DNA of 5,712 bases from Actinomycetota bacterium (GTDB taxonomy: Bacteria; Actinomycetota; Thermoleophilia; Solirubrobacterales; Solirubrobacteraceae), in assembly GCA_903970315.1 (NCBI GenBank), contig CAJCIJ010000240.1, forward strand, positions 1 to 5,712, in the 5' to 3' direction. This document shows positions 1-4,304 of the stretch, piece by piece. The position numbers and the translations under genes were made by a program. The notes under the pieces were generated by a model. The model was not told where the DNA came from. It saw only the letters and a list, made by a program, of their open reading frames with translations, and did not search any database. Position 1 is the first letter of the stretch; each line of letters begins with the position of its first letter.

Positions 1-1434
1 GGGCCAACCTAGCACTCCCGCCAGCGGTGGCACAAGCGTCTTGGCGAGCATGGCGACGGCGATGAAGACGCCGATGGCGCCCAACCCGATTCCCAGCAGC
101 CGTGAGCCGGTGGACAGCGAGGAGGCGAACAGCCCGAAGAGCATGATGGCCAGTGCGCAGGCCAGGGTGAACAGGGCGCCCCCGGAACCGGATTGCGCAA
201 GGCGACCTTCGGGCAGCACGGCGCCCTCGCGAACGGCGGCGATTGGGGGCACGCGCGTGGCGCGAACGGCGGGACGCAGCGCGGCGAGCACGGTGACCCC
301 GATGCCGACCAGCAGCGAGACGAGCACGGTGCGAGTGGCAAAGATGGTGCTGGCCTGGGGCAGGTCGATGCCGAGCGAGACGAACACCGAGTTCAGGCCC
401 TTGGCGAGGGCGAGCCCCAAGAACAGACCGACGACGGCGGCCAGGGCGCCGATGACAAGGGCTTCGGCGAGCACCGAGCGCAGCACCTGACGGCGTGTGG
501 CGCCAAGCGTGCGCAGGGTGGCCAGTTCGCGCGTGCGCTGGGCGATGGTGATGGACAGGGTGTTTGCGATCACGAAGCTGCCGACAAACAGCGCGATGCC
601 GGCGAAGGCCAGCAGGAAGTCCCGCAGGACGCTGAGGATTTCACCGGTCATTTCGGTGCGTCGCTGGGCTTCGGCCTGGCCGGTTCGCACCTGTGCGTTG
701 GCGGGCAGTACGGGCTGGATTTCGTGCACGACAGCCGCAGCCGAGTAGCTGGGCCGATCGGCGATGTAGATGGAGTCAAGCTCGCCGACCTTGTCAAACA
801 GCCGCTGGGCGACGGGGAAGTTGAAAATGGCCATGGTGGCGCCGCCAATCGAGGACACCCCTCCGATCTTGGCGATGCCGGCGATGCGCAGGTGCATCTC
901 GGGGCCGCGGGCGATCACGCCGATCTCCTGGCCGACGGTGTAGTGGTCGCGTTCGGCGGTGTTGGCGTCGATGGCGACTTCGTTTGCGCTGACGGGCCAG
1001 CGGCCACGGACGAGTTCCAGGGGGTTGAACCGCTGTGAGCCGGTGGCGTGGACGCTGTAGCCGAGGCCGGGGGCGCCGCCGGTTGCGATCACCTTGCCGT
1101 TTCGTCCCACGAGCTGTGCGCGGCTTTCCACCGCACCCTGGGCTTCGGCGACCCCTGGCAGGGCACGGACGGTGGCAAGCAGCGATTCCGAGAACGACGG
1201 GGTGTTGTCGGCGCGTTCGCCTTCTTCGCCGGAGGAGCTGATGGCGCTCTTGCCGGTGACGACGACGTCGGTCTTCTTGTAGGCGACGGTAAATACCGTG
1301 TCGAAGGCCGATTCGATGGTGTCGGTGAGGATGAACGTGCCGCTGATCATGGCCACGCCCAGGATCACTGCGACGGCGGTGAGTGAGGCGCGCAGCTTGC
1401 GGCGGGCGAGCCCCTTGAGCGCTACACGCAGCAC
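1..1434 (-). CDS. MacB/FtsX-family ABC transporter permease (3' end beyond window)
   Basis: Membrane subunit of an ABC exporter, working with the ATPase encoded just upstream. The reading frame is open from GTG at 1434-1432 to base 1, giving 478 residues with no stop. The start VLRVALKGLARRKLRASL is the classic opening of actinobacterial FtsX-type permeases (short basic cytoplasmic segment, then TM1 at about 16-35), which decides the GTG; no good Shine-Dalgarno is visible. Residues about 40-265 form the extracytoplasmic MacB_PCD-like domain. A first FtsX core spans about 272-395: TM at 272-292, the cytoplasmic motif TRELATLRTLGATRRQV at 301-317, TM at 322-345 and TM at 367-385. After a linker (396-416), TM segments at about 417-436 and 446-464 begin the second half. 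Relatives are about 800-850 residues with two FtsX cores, so roughly half is visible. Substrate unknown; lipid, lipoprotein or peptide export are all possible for this family. Confidence 0.93.
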   Translation of the reverse strand, partial: MLRVALKGLARRKLRASLTAVAVILGVAMISGTFILTDTIESAFDTVFTVAYKKTDVVVTGKSAISSSGEEGERADNTPSFSESLLATVRALPGVAEAQGAVESRAQLVGRNGKVIATGGAPGLGYSVHATGSQRFNPLELVRGRWPVSANEVAIDANTAERDHYTVGQEIGVIARGPEMHLRIAGIAKIGGVSSIGGATMAIFNFPVAQRLFDKVGELDSIYIADRPSYSAAAVVHEIQPVLPANAQVRTGQAEAQRRTEMTGEILSVLRDFLLAFAGIALFVGSFVIANTLSITIAQRTRELATLRTLGATRRQVLRSVLAEALVIGALAAVVGLFLGLALAKGLNSVFVSLGIDLPQASTIFATRTVLVSLLVGIGVTVLAALRPAVRATRVPPIAAVREGAVLPEGRLAQSGSGGALFTLACALAIMLFGLFASSLSTGSRLLGIGLGAIGVFIAVAMLAKTLVPPLAGVLGWP

Positions 1435-1450
1435 GGGCAGATCAGGGCGG

Positions 1451-2212
1451 TCAGCCGGAGATGTCGCCCATCACGGCAAGCACCTGAGCGGCGCTTGCGT
1501 CGATGAGTTCCTTGACGATGAGGCCGTCGGCGATGAACAACACGCGGTGCGCGACGGCGGCGGCGCGGGGGTCGTGGGTGACCATGACGGTGGTCTGTCC
1601 GTAGGCATCGACGGAGTCGCGCATGAGCGCAAGGATGCCGCCGCTGGTGGCCGAGTCCAGGTTGCCGGTGGGCTCGTCGGCGAGCAGCATGGTGGGCCGC
1701 GAGATGAGCGCACGAGCGATGGCGACGCGCTGCTGCTCGCCACCGGACAGCTCGGAAGGCCGGTGGTGGCGCCGCTGGGAGAGCCCGACGCGGTCAAAGA
1801 GCTCGTCGACCCAGCCGGCGTCGGGCTTGTCACCGGCTATGGACAGGGGCAGCAGGACGTTCTCTTCGGCATTGAGCATGGGCAGGAGGTTGAAGAATTG
1901 AAAGACGAAGCCGATGTGGCTGCGGCGCAGCAGCGTCAGCTGGGAATCCGAGAGGGTGCTGAGCTCGGTGTCGCCGACGGTGACGGTCCCGGAGGTGGGA
2001 CGGTCCAGGCCGGCGAGCAGGTGCATGAGCGTGGACTTGCCGGAGCCCGAGGGCCCCATGATCGCCACGAGCTTGTGCTCGGCGATGTCAAGGTCGACGC
2101 CGCGCAGGGCATCGACGGCGGTATCGCCGGCGCCGTAGCGCCGCGTCAGCGCGCGTGCTGAAACGGCGATCGCGGATGGGGCTTCTGCGTTGGCCTGCTC
2201 GGTGGCGGACAT
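1451..2212 (-). CDS. ABC transporter ATP-binding protein, MacB/LolD-like
   Basis: ATP-hydrolysing subunit of the exporter, 253 residues, close to the usual 220-260 for this family; acts on the cytoplasmic face with the downstream permease. All motifs are present: Walker [10 protein letters not shown] (53-61), Q-loop Gln at FVFQF (102-106), signature [15 protein letters not shown] (155-169), Walker B MLLADE with catalytic Glu180, D-loop NLDS (184-187) and H-loop His213 in [12 protein letters not shown] with FQFFNLLP and PTGNLDS is typical of the LolD/MacB branch (established family knowledge). The start is ATG at 2212-2210. It gives a short 15-residue lead before the first beta strand, but no clear ribosome binding site precedes it. 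The stop is 16 bases before the permease GTG, so the two are surely co-transcribed. The gene lies 79 bases downstream of a co-directional tRNA-Thr with no strong promoter seen between, so read-through from the tRNA promoter is possible. Confidence 0.96.
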   Translation of the reverse strand: MSATEQANAEAPSAIAVSARALTRRYGAGDTAVDALRGVDLDIAEHKLVAIMGPSGSGKSTLMHLLAGLDRPTSGTVTVGDTELSTLSDSQLTLLRRSHIGFVFQFFNLLPMLNAEENVLLPLSIAGDKPDAGWVDELFDRVGLSQRRHHRPSELSGGEQQRVAIARALISRPTMLLADEPTGNLDSATSGGILALMRDSVDAYGQTTVMVTHDPRAAAVAHRVLFIADGLIVKELIDASAAQVLAVMGDISG

Positions 2213-2291
2213 GCCGCGGGCACGTTAGAGAAAAGCCTGCTGGCGCGCGCCGGCGGCGCTGCGAGGCCCGGGAGGCGCAAGCGGCGGCAAG

Positions 2292-2364
2292 AGCCCAGCA
2301 TCGGACTTGAACCGATGACCCCCTCCTTACCATGGAGGTGCTCTACCAACTGAGCTAGCTGGGC
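2292..2364 (-). tRNA. tRNA-Thr (anticodon GGT)
   Basis: Complete cloverleaf read on the minus strand. The acceptor stem GCCCAGC (2364-2358) pairs perfectly with GCTGGGC (2299-2293). The D stem is GCTC/GAGC with loop AGTTGGTA. The anticodon stem CCTCC/GGAGG encloses loop ATGGTAA, placing GGT at positions 34-36 (bases 2331-2329), which reads Thr codons ACC and ACU. The variable region is GGGTC. The T stem ATCGG/CCGAT encloses loop TTCAAGT. The discriminator base is U (2292) and CCA is not encoded, so the end must be added by CCA-adding enzyme. No intron or mismatch is seen. It stands alone on this strand, upstream of the ABC ATPase gene. Confidence 0.97.
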
Positions 2365-2373
2365 GCGATGGAG

Positions 2374-2400
2374 ACTGTAGCGCGCTGGGCTGGCTGTCAC
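2374..2400 (-). promoter_or_regulatory. Candidate promoter of tRNA-Thr
   Basis: On the minus strand GTGACA (2400-2395, five of six to TTGACA) is followed by a 15-base spacer and TACAGT (2379-2374, four of six to TATAAT). The -10 ends nine bases before the mature tRNA 5' end, a normal distance for a tRNA promoter. The spacer is two bases shorter than optimal. Inferred from sequence only. Confidence 0.45.
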
Positions 2401-2561
2401 GATCGCAGCGGCGCCGGTGGGGTCCCCGACGCACTTGCGTGGGGAGGTCGCCAAGGGCGCCGCACGGTGGCCTTGGCTGCACGCCAGCGTGGTGTCGGCC
2501 GGTTGCCGCGGTGCCTACTCAAACCTCAGCGTATCTCCTCAATACGACAGTTCTCACATCA

Positions 2562-2579
2562 AAACTAGTCACACAAATT
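2562..2579 (+). repeat. AAACTAGT + CACACAAATT element, copy 1
   Basis: AAACTAGT (2562-2569) is directly followed by CACACAAATT (2570-2579). The same two words recur in reversed order at 2837-2855 (CACTCAAATT, then AAACTAGT), close to the hxlR start. ACTAGT is itself a palindrome and stands out in a GC-rich genome. Possible paired regulatory site. Confidence 0.3.
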
Positions 2580-2668
2580 GGTGGGCTCTGGCTCGCTGAT
2601 TGGGGTGCGTGACTCCACGGTTACACGCCCGACGCGTTACATCTGGCGCATATGTGGGAAACAGGCAA

Positions 2669-2691
2669 GTTACGTTCCTACAAAACGTCAC
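2669..2691. repeat. Imperfect inverted repeat upstream of hxlR
   Basis: GTTACGTT (2669-2676) and AACGTCAC (2684-2691) are inverted with a seven-base spacer; seven of eight positions pair. A dyad of this size is a plausible operator for a dimeric winged-helix regulator such as HxlR. It lies about 50 bases upstream of the extended -10 candidate. It could be chance; there is no binding evidence. Confidence 0.35.
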
Positions 2692-2741
2692 TGGGCACGC
2701 GCAGGTTGTGGCCAGTTGTCGAAGGCACTGTGTGGTCTCGC

Positions 2742-2750
2742 TGCTATGCT
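2742..2750 (+). promoter_or_regulatory. Candidate extended -10 promoter for hxlR
   Basis: TGC followed by TATGCT (2745-2750) matches an extended -10 element (TGn then a hexamer, four of six to TATAAT). No -35 is found at the right distance, which extended -10 promoters tolerate. Transcription would begin near 2757, leaving a leader of about 117 bases before the TTG at 2874. Confidence 0.35.
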
Positions 2751-2836
2751 CGCGGGGCTGAGTGTCACCCGCGCCCATGCGGTAGGCGGTCATTTGCACA
2801 AAAAGCTGAAGCATGGGCGCAGCAGTTAGTGAGCAA

Positions 2837-2856
2837 CACTCAAATTCAAACTAGTT
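2837..2856 (+). repeat. CACTCAAATT + AAACTAGT element, copy 2
   Basis: CACTCAAATT (2837-2846) is followed by AAACTAGT (2848-2855). The perfect eight-base palindrome AACTAGTT (2849-2856) lies five bases before the hxlR Shine-Dalgarno core. A protein bound here would sit in the leader and could block transcription or translation. The link to copy 1 at 2562-2579 is suggestive, not proven. Confidence 0.3.
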
Positions 2857-2861
2857 CCTGG

Positions 2862-2866
2862 GGAGG
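2862..2866 (+). promoter_or_regulatory. Shine-Dalgarno that sets the hxlR TTG start
   Basis: GGAGG within GGGGAGGA (2860-2867) is the strongest ribosome binding site near this gene. Its seven-base spacing to TTG at 2874 is ideal. It decides the start in favour of TTG over an upstream in-frame ATG at 2652 that has no such site. Confidence 0.8.
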
Positions 2867-2873
2867 AACCAGC

Positions 2874-3470
2874 TTGAAACATAACGATGACACCTGGACG
2901 GGTTCAGGCGGAGGTGCGCCGGCTATCGGTGGCTCCGGGCCGCAGGAAGACGGTAAGTCTAAAGTTAACCCGAGCACGGGGCGCGGCCATCAGGGCAGCA
3001 AGCAGGACGCCGAGGCCACGCCTGAGCTGCTGTCGGTTGGTCGCGCGCTTGACCTGCTGGGAGACCGCTGGACGCGCCTCGTGTTGCGCGAAGCGTTCTT
3101 CGGCGTCACCCGCTACGGCTACTTCCAGCGCAACCTGGGCATCGCGCGCAGCGTACTCGCCTCGCGCCTGGCTTTGCTCGTCGAGATGGGGCTGCTGCGG
3201 CGCGTCCGTTACCGCACTGAACCGGACTGGTATGAATATCGGCTGACGCGGGCGGGGGTGGGGCTCTTTGCGCCGGCACTGGCAGTCAAGGCGTGGGCTG
3301 ACGAGTACCTGATGGACGAGAGCGAGGGGCTTCCGCGCGAGATCCATCGCCACAGCTGCGGCGAGGTGCTGCGGCCGGTGGTGGTGTGCGAGTGCTGCGG
3401 CGAGCCGGCGACAGTTGCCAACTGCGAGTACCAGATTCTGCCGGCGTCGCCTCCCGGGCACACGCTCTAG
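2874..3470 (+). CDS. HxlR-family winged-helix transcriptional regulator with Gly/Ser-rich N-tail and C-terminal Cys cluster
   Basis: DNA-binding regulator, 198 residues from TTG. Residues 1-50 are hydrophilic, Gly/Ser-rich and probably disordered. The HxlR winged helix spans about 51-147: ELLSVGRALDLLGDRWTRLV opens it, the recognition-helix region is around IARSVLASRLALLVEMGLL (90-108), the wing is VRYRTEPDWYEYRLT (111-125), and the dimer helix is about 129-147. Family members are usually 100-150 residues, so this one is extended at both ends. The C-terminal part carries H158, H160, C162, C172, C174, C175 and C184, resembling the CG...C..CGEP tails of some actinobacterial HxlR proteins and possibly binding zinc or sensing oxidants. 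The Cys that precedes the first helix in redox-sensing relatives (YodB/HypR type) is replaced: the region reads TPELLSVGRALD. The target is unknown; autoregulation through the leader repeats is a guess. It is convergent with arfB. Confidence 0.9.
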   Translation: MKHNDDTWTGSGGGAPAIGGSGPQEDGKSKVNPSTGRGHQGSKQDAEATPELLSVGRALDLLGDRWTRLVLREAFFGVTRYGYFQRNLGIARSVLASRLALLVEMGLLRRVRYRTEPDWYEYRLTRAGVGLFAPALAVKAWADEYLMDESEGLPREIHRHSCGEVLRPVVVCECCGEPATVANCEYQILPASPPGHTL

Positions 3471-3519
3471 GGCAGCGGGTACACGCCGAGCTCGGGCCAG
3501 CGGGGCACCGGGGCAGCGG
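3470..3519. repeat. GC-rich degenerate repeats between hxlR and arfB
   Basis: The 78-base gap between the convergent stop codons contains GGGCAGCGG at 3470-3478 and again at 3511-3519, with variants GGGCCAGCGG (3494-3503) and GGGCACCGG (3503-3511), plus the perfect palindrome CCGAGCTCGG (3486-3495). No U-rich tract follows, so no standard intrinsic terminator is seen for either gene. Confidence 0.35.
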
Positions 3520-3548
3520 ACGCTGATGCGTAGCCGGAGGCGGGTGCG

Positions 3549-3998
3549 CTAATCGTCGGCGGGCGGCCGCCGCCGACCGACCTTGCGCTGGGACGCCTGG
3601 CGCTTGGCGTCCAGACGGCGGGTGCGCGAGGCGGCGGTGGGGCGAGTGGGGCGGCGTGTGCGCGGCACGGCGAGCGCTGCGTCCAGACGGTCGGCCAGGC
3701 GGCTGAGCGCAAGCTCGCGGTTGCGCGACTGCGAGCGCTCGTCCTGGGCGACGGCCACGACGCGATCGCCGGCACGGGCCAGCAGCCGGGCGCGCTGGGC
3801 GTCGGTCAGAGCGCTTGAGGCAAGCACGTCAAAGCTGGCTTCCACGCGCGAGGCGGTGACGTTTGCGTGCTGGCCGCCGGGACCCGAGGATCGGCTTGCG
3901 CGCAGCGTGATCTCGGCCAGCGGGATCGCCAGGTGGGCGCCGACGCGCAACACGCGACTGGATTCGTCGGGGGTGGGTGCGGGTGTGGGAGGCGCCAT
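3549..3998 (-). CDS. arfB: ArfB/YaeJ-type peptidyl-tRNA hydrolase (ribosome rescue)
   Basis: Releases the nascent chain from ribosomes stalled without a stop codon in the A site. The small class-I release-factor-like domain has the catalytic GGQ at residues 41-43 in RSSGPGGQHANVTASRVEA. There is no codon-recognition domain, which separates it from RF1/RF2. The C-terminal tail is strongly basic (ARG/LYS-rich from about residue 110), with PTRPTAASRTRRLDAKRQ followed by QRKVGRRR. In ArfB this tail inserts into the empty mRNA entry channel (established for the family). Length is 149 residues against about 140 for E. coli YaeJ. The start is uncertain: ATG at 3998 is preferred, but an in-frame GTG at 4016 adds six residues; neither has a strong Shine-Dalgarno. 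A weak -10 (TAGATT, 4036-4031) lies upstream. Monocistronic, convergent with hxlR and divergent from the surface-protein gene. Confidence 0.93.
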   Translation of the reverse strand: MAPPTPAPTPDESSRVLRVGAHLAIPLAEITLRASRSSGPGGQHANVTASRVEASFDVLASSALTDAQRARLLARAGDRVVAVAQDERSQSRNRELALSRLADRLDAALAVPRTRRPTRPTAASRTRRLDAKRQASQRKVGRRRPPADD

Positions 3999-4038
3999 CA
4001 GGCGATCGTAGCCCACCGCTCAGGGTCTCAAATCTACG

Positions 4039-4075
4039 CAAAGAGCGACAAGTTTGTGCATTGCAAAACAAAGAG
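4039..4075 (+). repeat. CAAAGAG direct repeats and TTTGT/ACAAA inverted repeat
   Basis: CAAAGAG occurs at 4039-4045 and 4069-4075, exactly 30 bases apart (about three helical turns). Between and overlapping them, TTTGT (4053-4057) and ACAAA (4068-4072) form an inverted repeat. The arrangement sits where promoters for both divergent genes are expected, so binding of a regulator on one DNA face is plausible but unproven. Confidence 0.35.
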
Positions 4076-4089
4076 TCCGCAATTACCGT
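4061..4089 (+). promoter_or_regulatory. Candidate promoter 1 for surface-protein gene
   Basis: TTGCAA (4061-4066, four of six to TTGACA), a 17-base spacer, then TACCGT (4084-4089, three of six to TATAAT). Good spacing but a weak -10. The -35 lies inside the AT-rich repeat island. Confidence 0.25.
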
Positions 4090-4093
4090 TCTC

Positions 4094-4121
4094 TTGGCAG
4101 GACTGGTTTGCGCGGTAGTAC
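4094..4121 (+). promoter_or_regulatory. Candidate promoter 2 for surface-protein gene
   Basis: TTGGCA (4094-4099, five of six to TTGACA), a 16-base spacer, then TAGTAC (4116-4121, three of six to TATAAT). The start would be near 4128, giving a leader of about 177 bases. Competes with the candidate at 4061-4089; sequence alone cannot choose. Confidence 0.3.
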
Positions 4122-4207
4122 CTGGTCACGTTCAGCGGGAGCTCTCGGCCACTGTGACGGGCACATCGCGCGGATCGGTCTGGCCAGCCGGCGCGGCGCT
4201 GCCGGAC

Positions 4208-4248
4208 CCCTGCGAGGTCGGGGGGGTGGCAGGGACCCGTGCACCTCG
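4208..4248 (+). other. Interleaved complementary segments in leader (possible RNA pseudoknot)
   Basis: CCCTGC (4208-4213) can pair with GCAGGG (4229-4234), and CGAGGT (4213-4218) with ACCTCG (4243-4248). The two stems interleave and share base 4213, so they form either an H-type pseudoknot or two alternative hairpins. A run of seven G lies in the first loop. It is 57 bases upstream of the ATG. In such GC-rich DNA chance pairing is common, and it matches no riboswitch class I recognise. Confidence 0.25.
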
Positions 4249-4293
4249 ACATTGCGGTAGGCGGGCGCCTGGCGTCCGAGAGGCAATCGACGG

Positions 4294-4299
4294 AAGGAG
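4294..4299 (+). promoter_or_regulatory. Shine-Dalgarno of surface-protein gene
   Basis: AAGGAG (4294-4299), five bases before ATG at 4305. It selects this ATG over the in-frame ATG at 4317, which would leave a 17-base spacing. Confidence 0.75.
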
Positions 4300-4304
4300 C
4301 GGAG

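Larger units (their letters stand above)
2401..2873. other. Intergenic region between tRNA-Thr and hxlR, no gene recognised
   Basis: No reading frame here looks like a real gene. Short open frames on both strands have no family resemblance and no good ribosome binding site. Composition shifts from very GC-rich (2401-2515) to clearly AT-richer (2516-2873). The right part holds an imperfect inverted repeat (2669-2691), GTTAC motifs at 2620, 2636 and 2669, two copies of AAACTAGT near CAAATT (2562-2579 and 2837-2855), an extended -10 candidate (2742-2750) and the hxlR Shine-Dalgarno. It is best read as the upstream control region of hxlR. Confidence 0.6.
4017..4304. other. Divergent intergenic region, arfB / surface-protein gene
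   Basis: No gene is supported here; open frames crossing it on both strands resemble nothing. The left part (about 4028-4092) is an AT-rich island with repeats and promoter-like hexamers. The right part (about 4130-4290) is very GC-rich with possible RNA structure and a run of seven G (4220-4226), and ends in the Shine-Dalgarno of the surface-protein gene. It probably carries the arfB promoter on the minus strand and a long leader of about 180-210 bases for the plus-strand gene. Confidence 0.6.

Noticed and set aside
193..1038. Long plus-strand open frame (281 codons) rich in Gly, Asp and His
   Set aside because: It is antisense to the MacB/FtsX permease, which has a full set of family features and an unbroken frame across the same DNA. 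The composition is typical of a GC-rich shadow frame.
1298..2161. Plus-strand open frame of 287 codons
   Set aside because: Antisense to the ABC ATPase and the start of the permease; no domain resemblance.
2231..2259. Possible intrinsic terminator after tRNA-Thr (stem 2259-2255/2251-2247, then TTTT at 2234-2231 on the minus strand)
   Set aside because: The stem is only five pairs and the T-run is 12 bases away from it, so it does not fit a standard terminator.
2292..2364. tRNA gene as a mobile-element attachment site
   Set aside because: No integrase, and I noticed no second copy of the tRNA 3' end; the genes downstream of the tRNA are an ordinary ABC pair.
2652..2873. N-terminal extension of hxlR from ATG 2652
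   Set aside because: No Shine-Dalgarno, no domain resemblance, and the region carries promoter-like elements; the TTG at 2874 has an ideal ribosome binding site.
2887..3246. ATG-initiated frame just inside hxlR
   Set aside because: It is out of frame with the HxlR domain; its product is Arg/Ala-rich shadow sequence.
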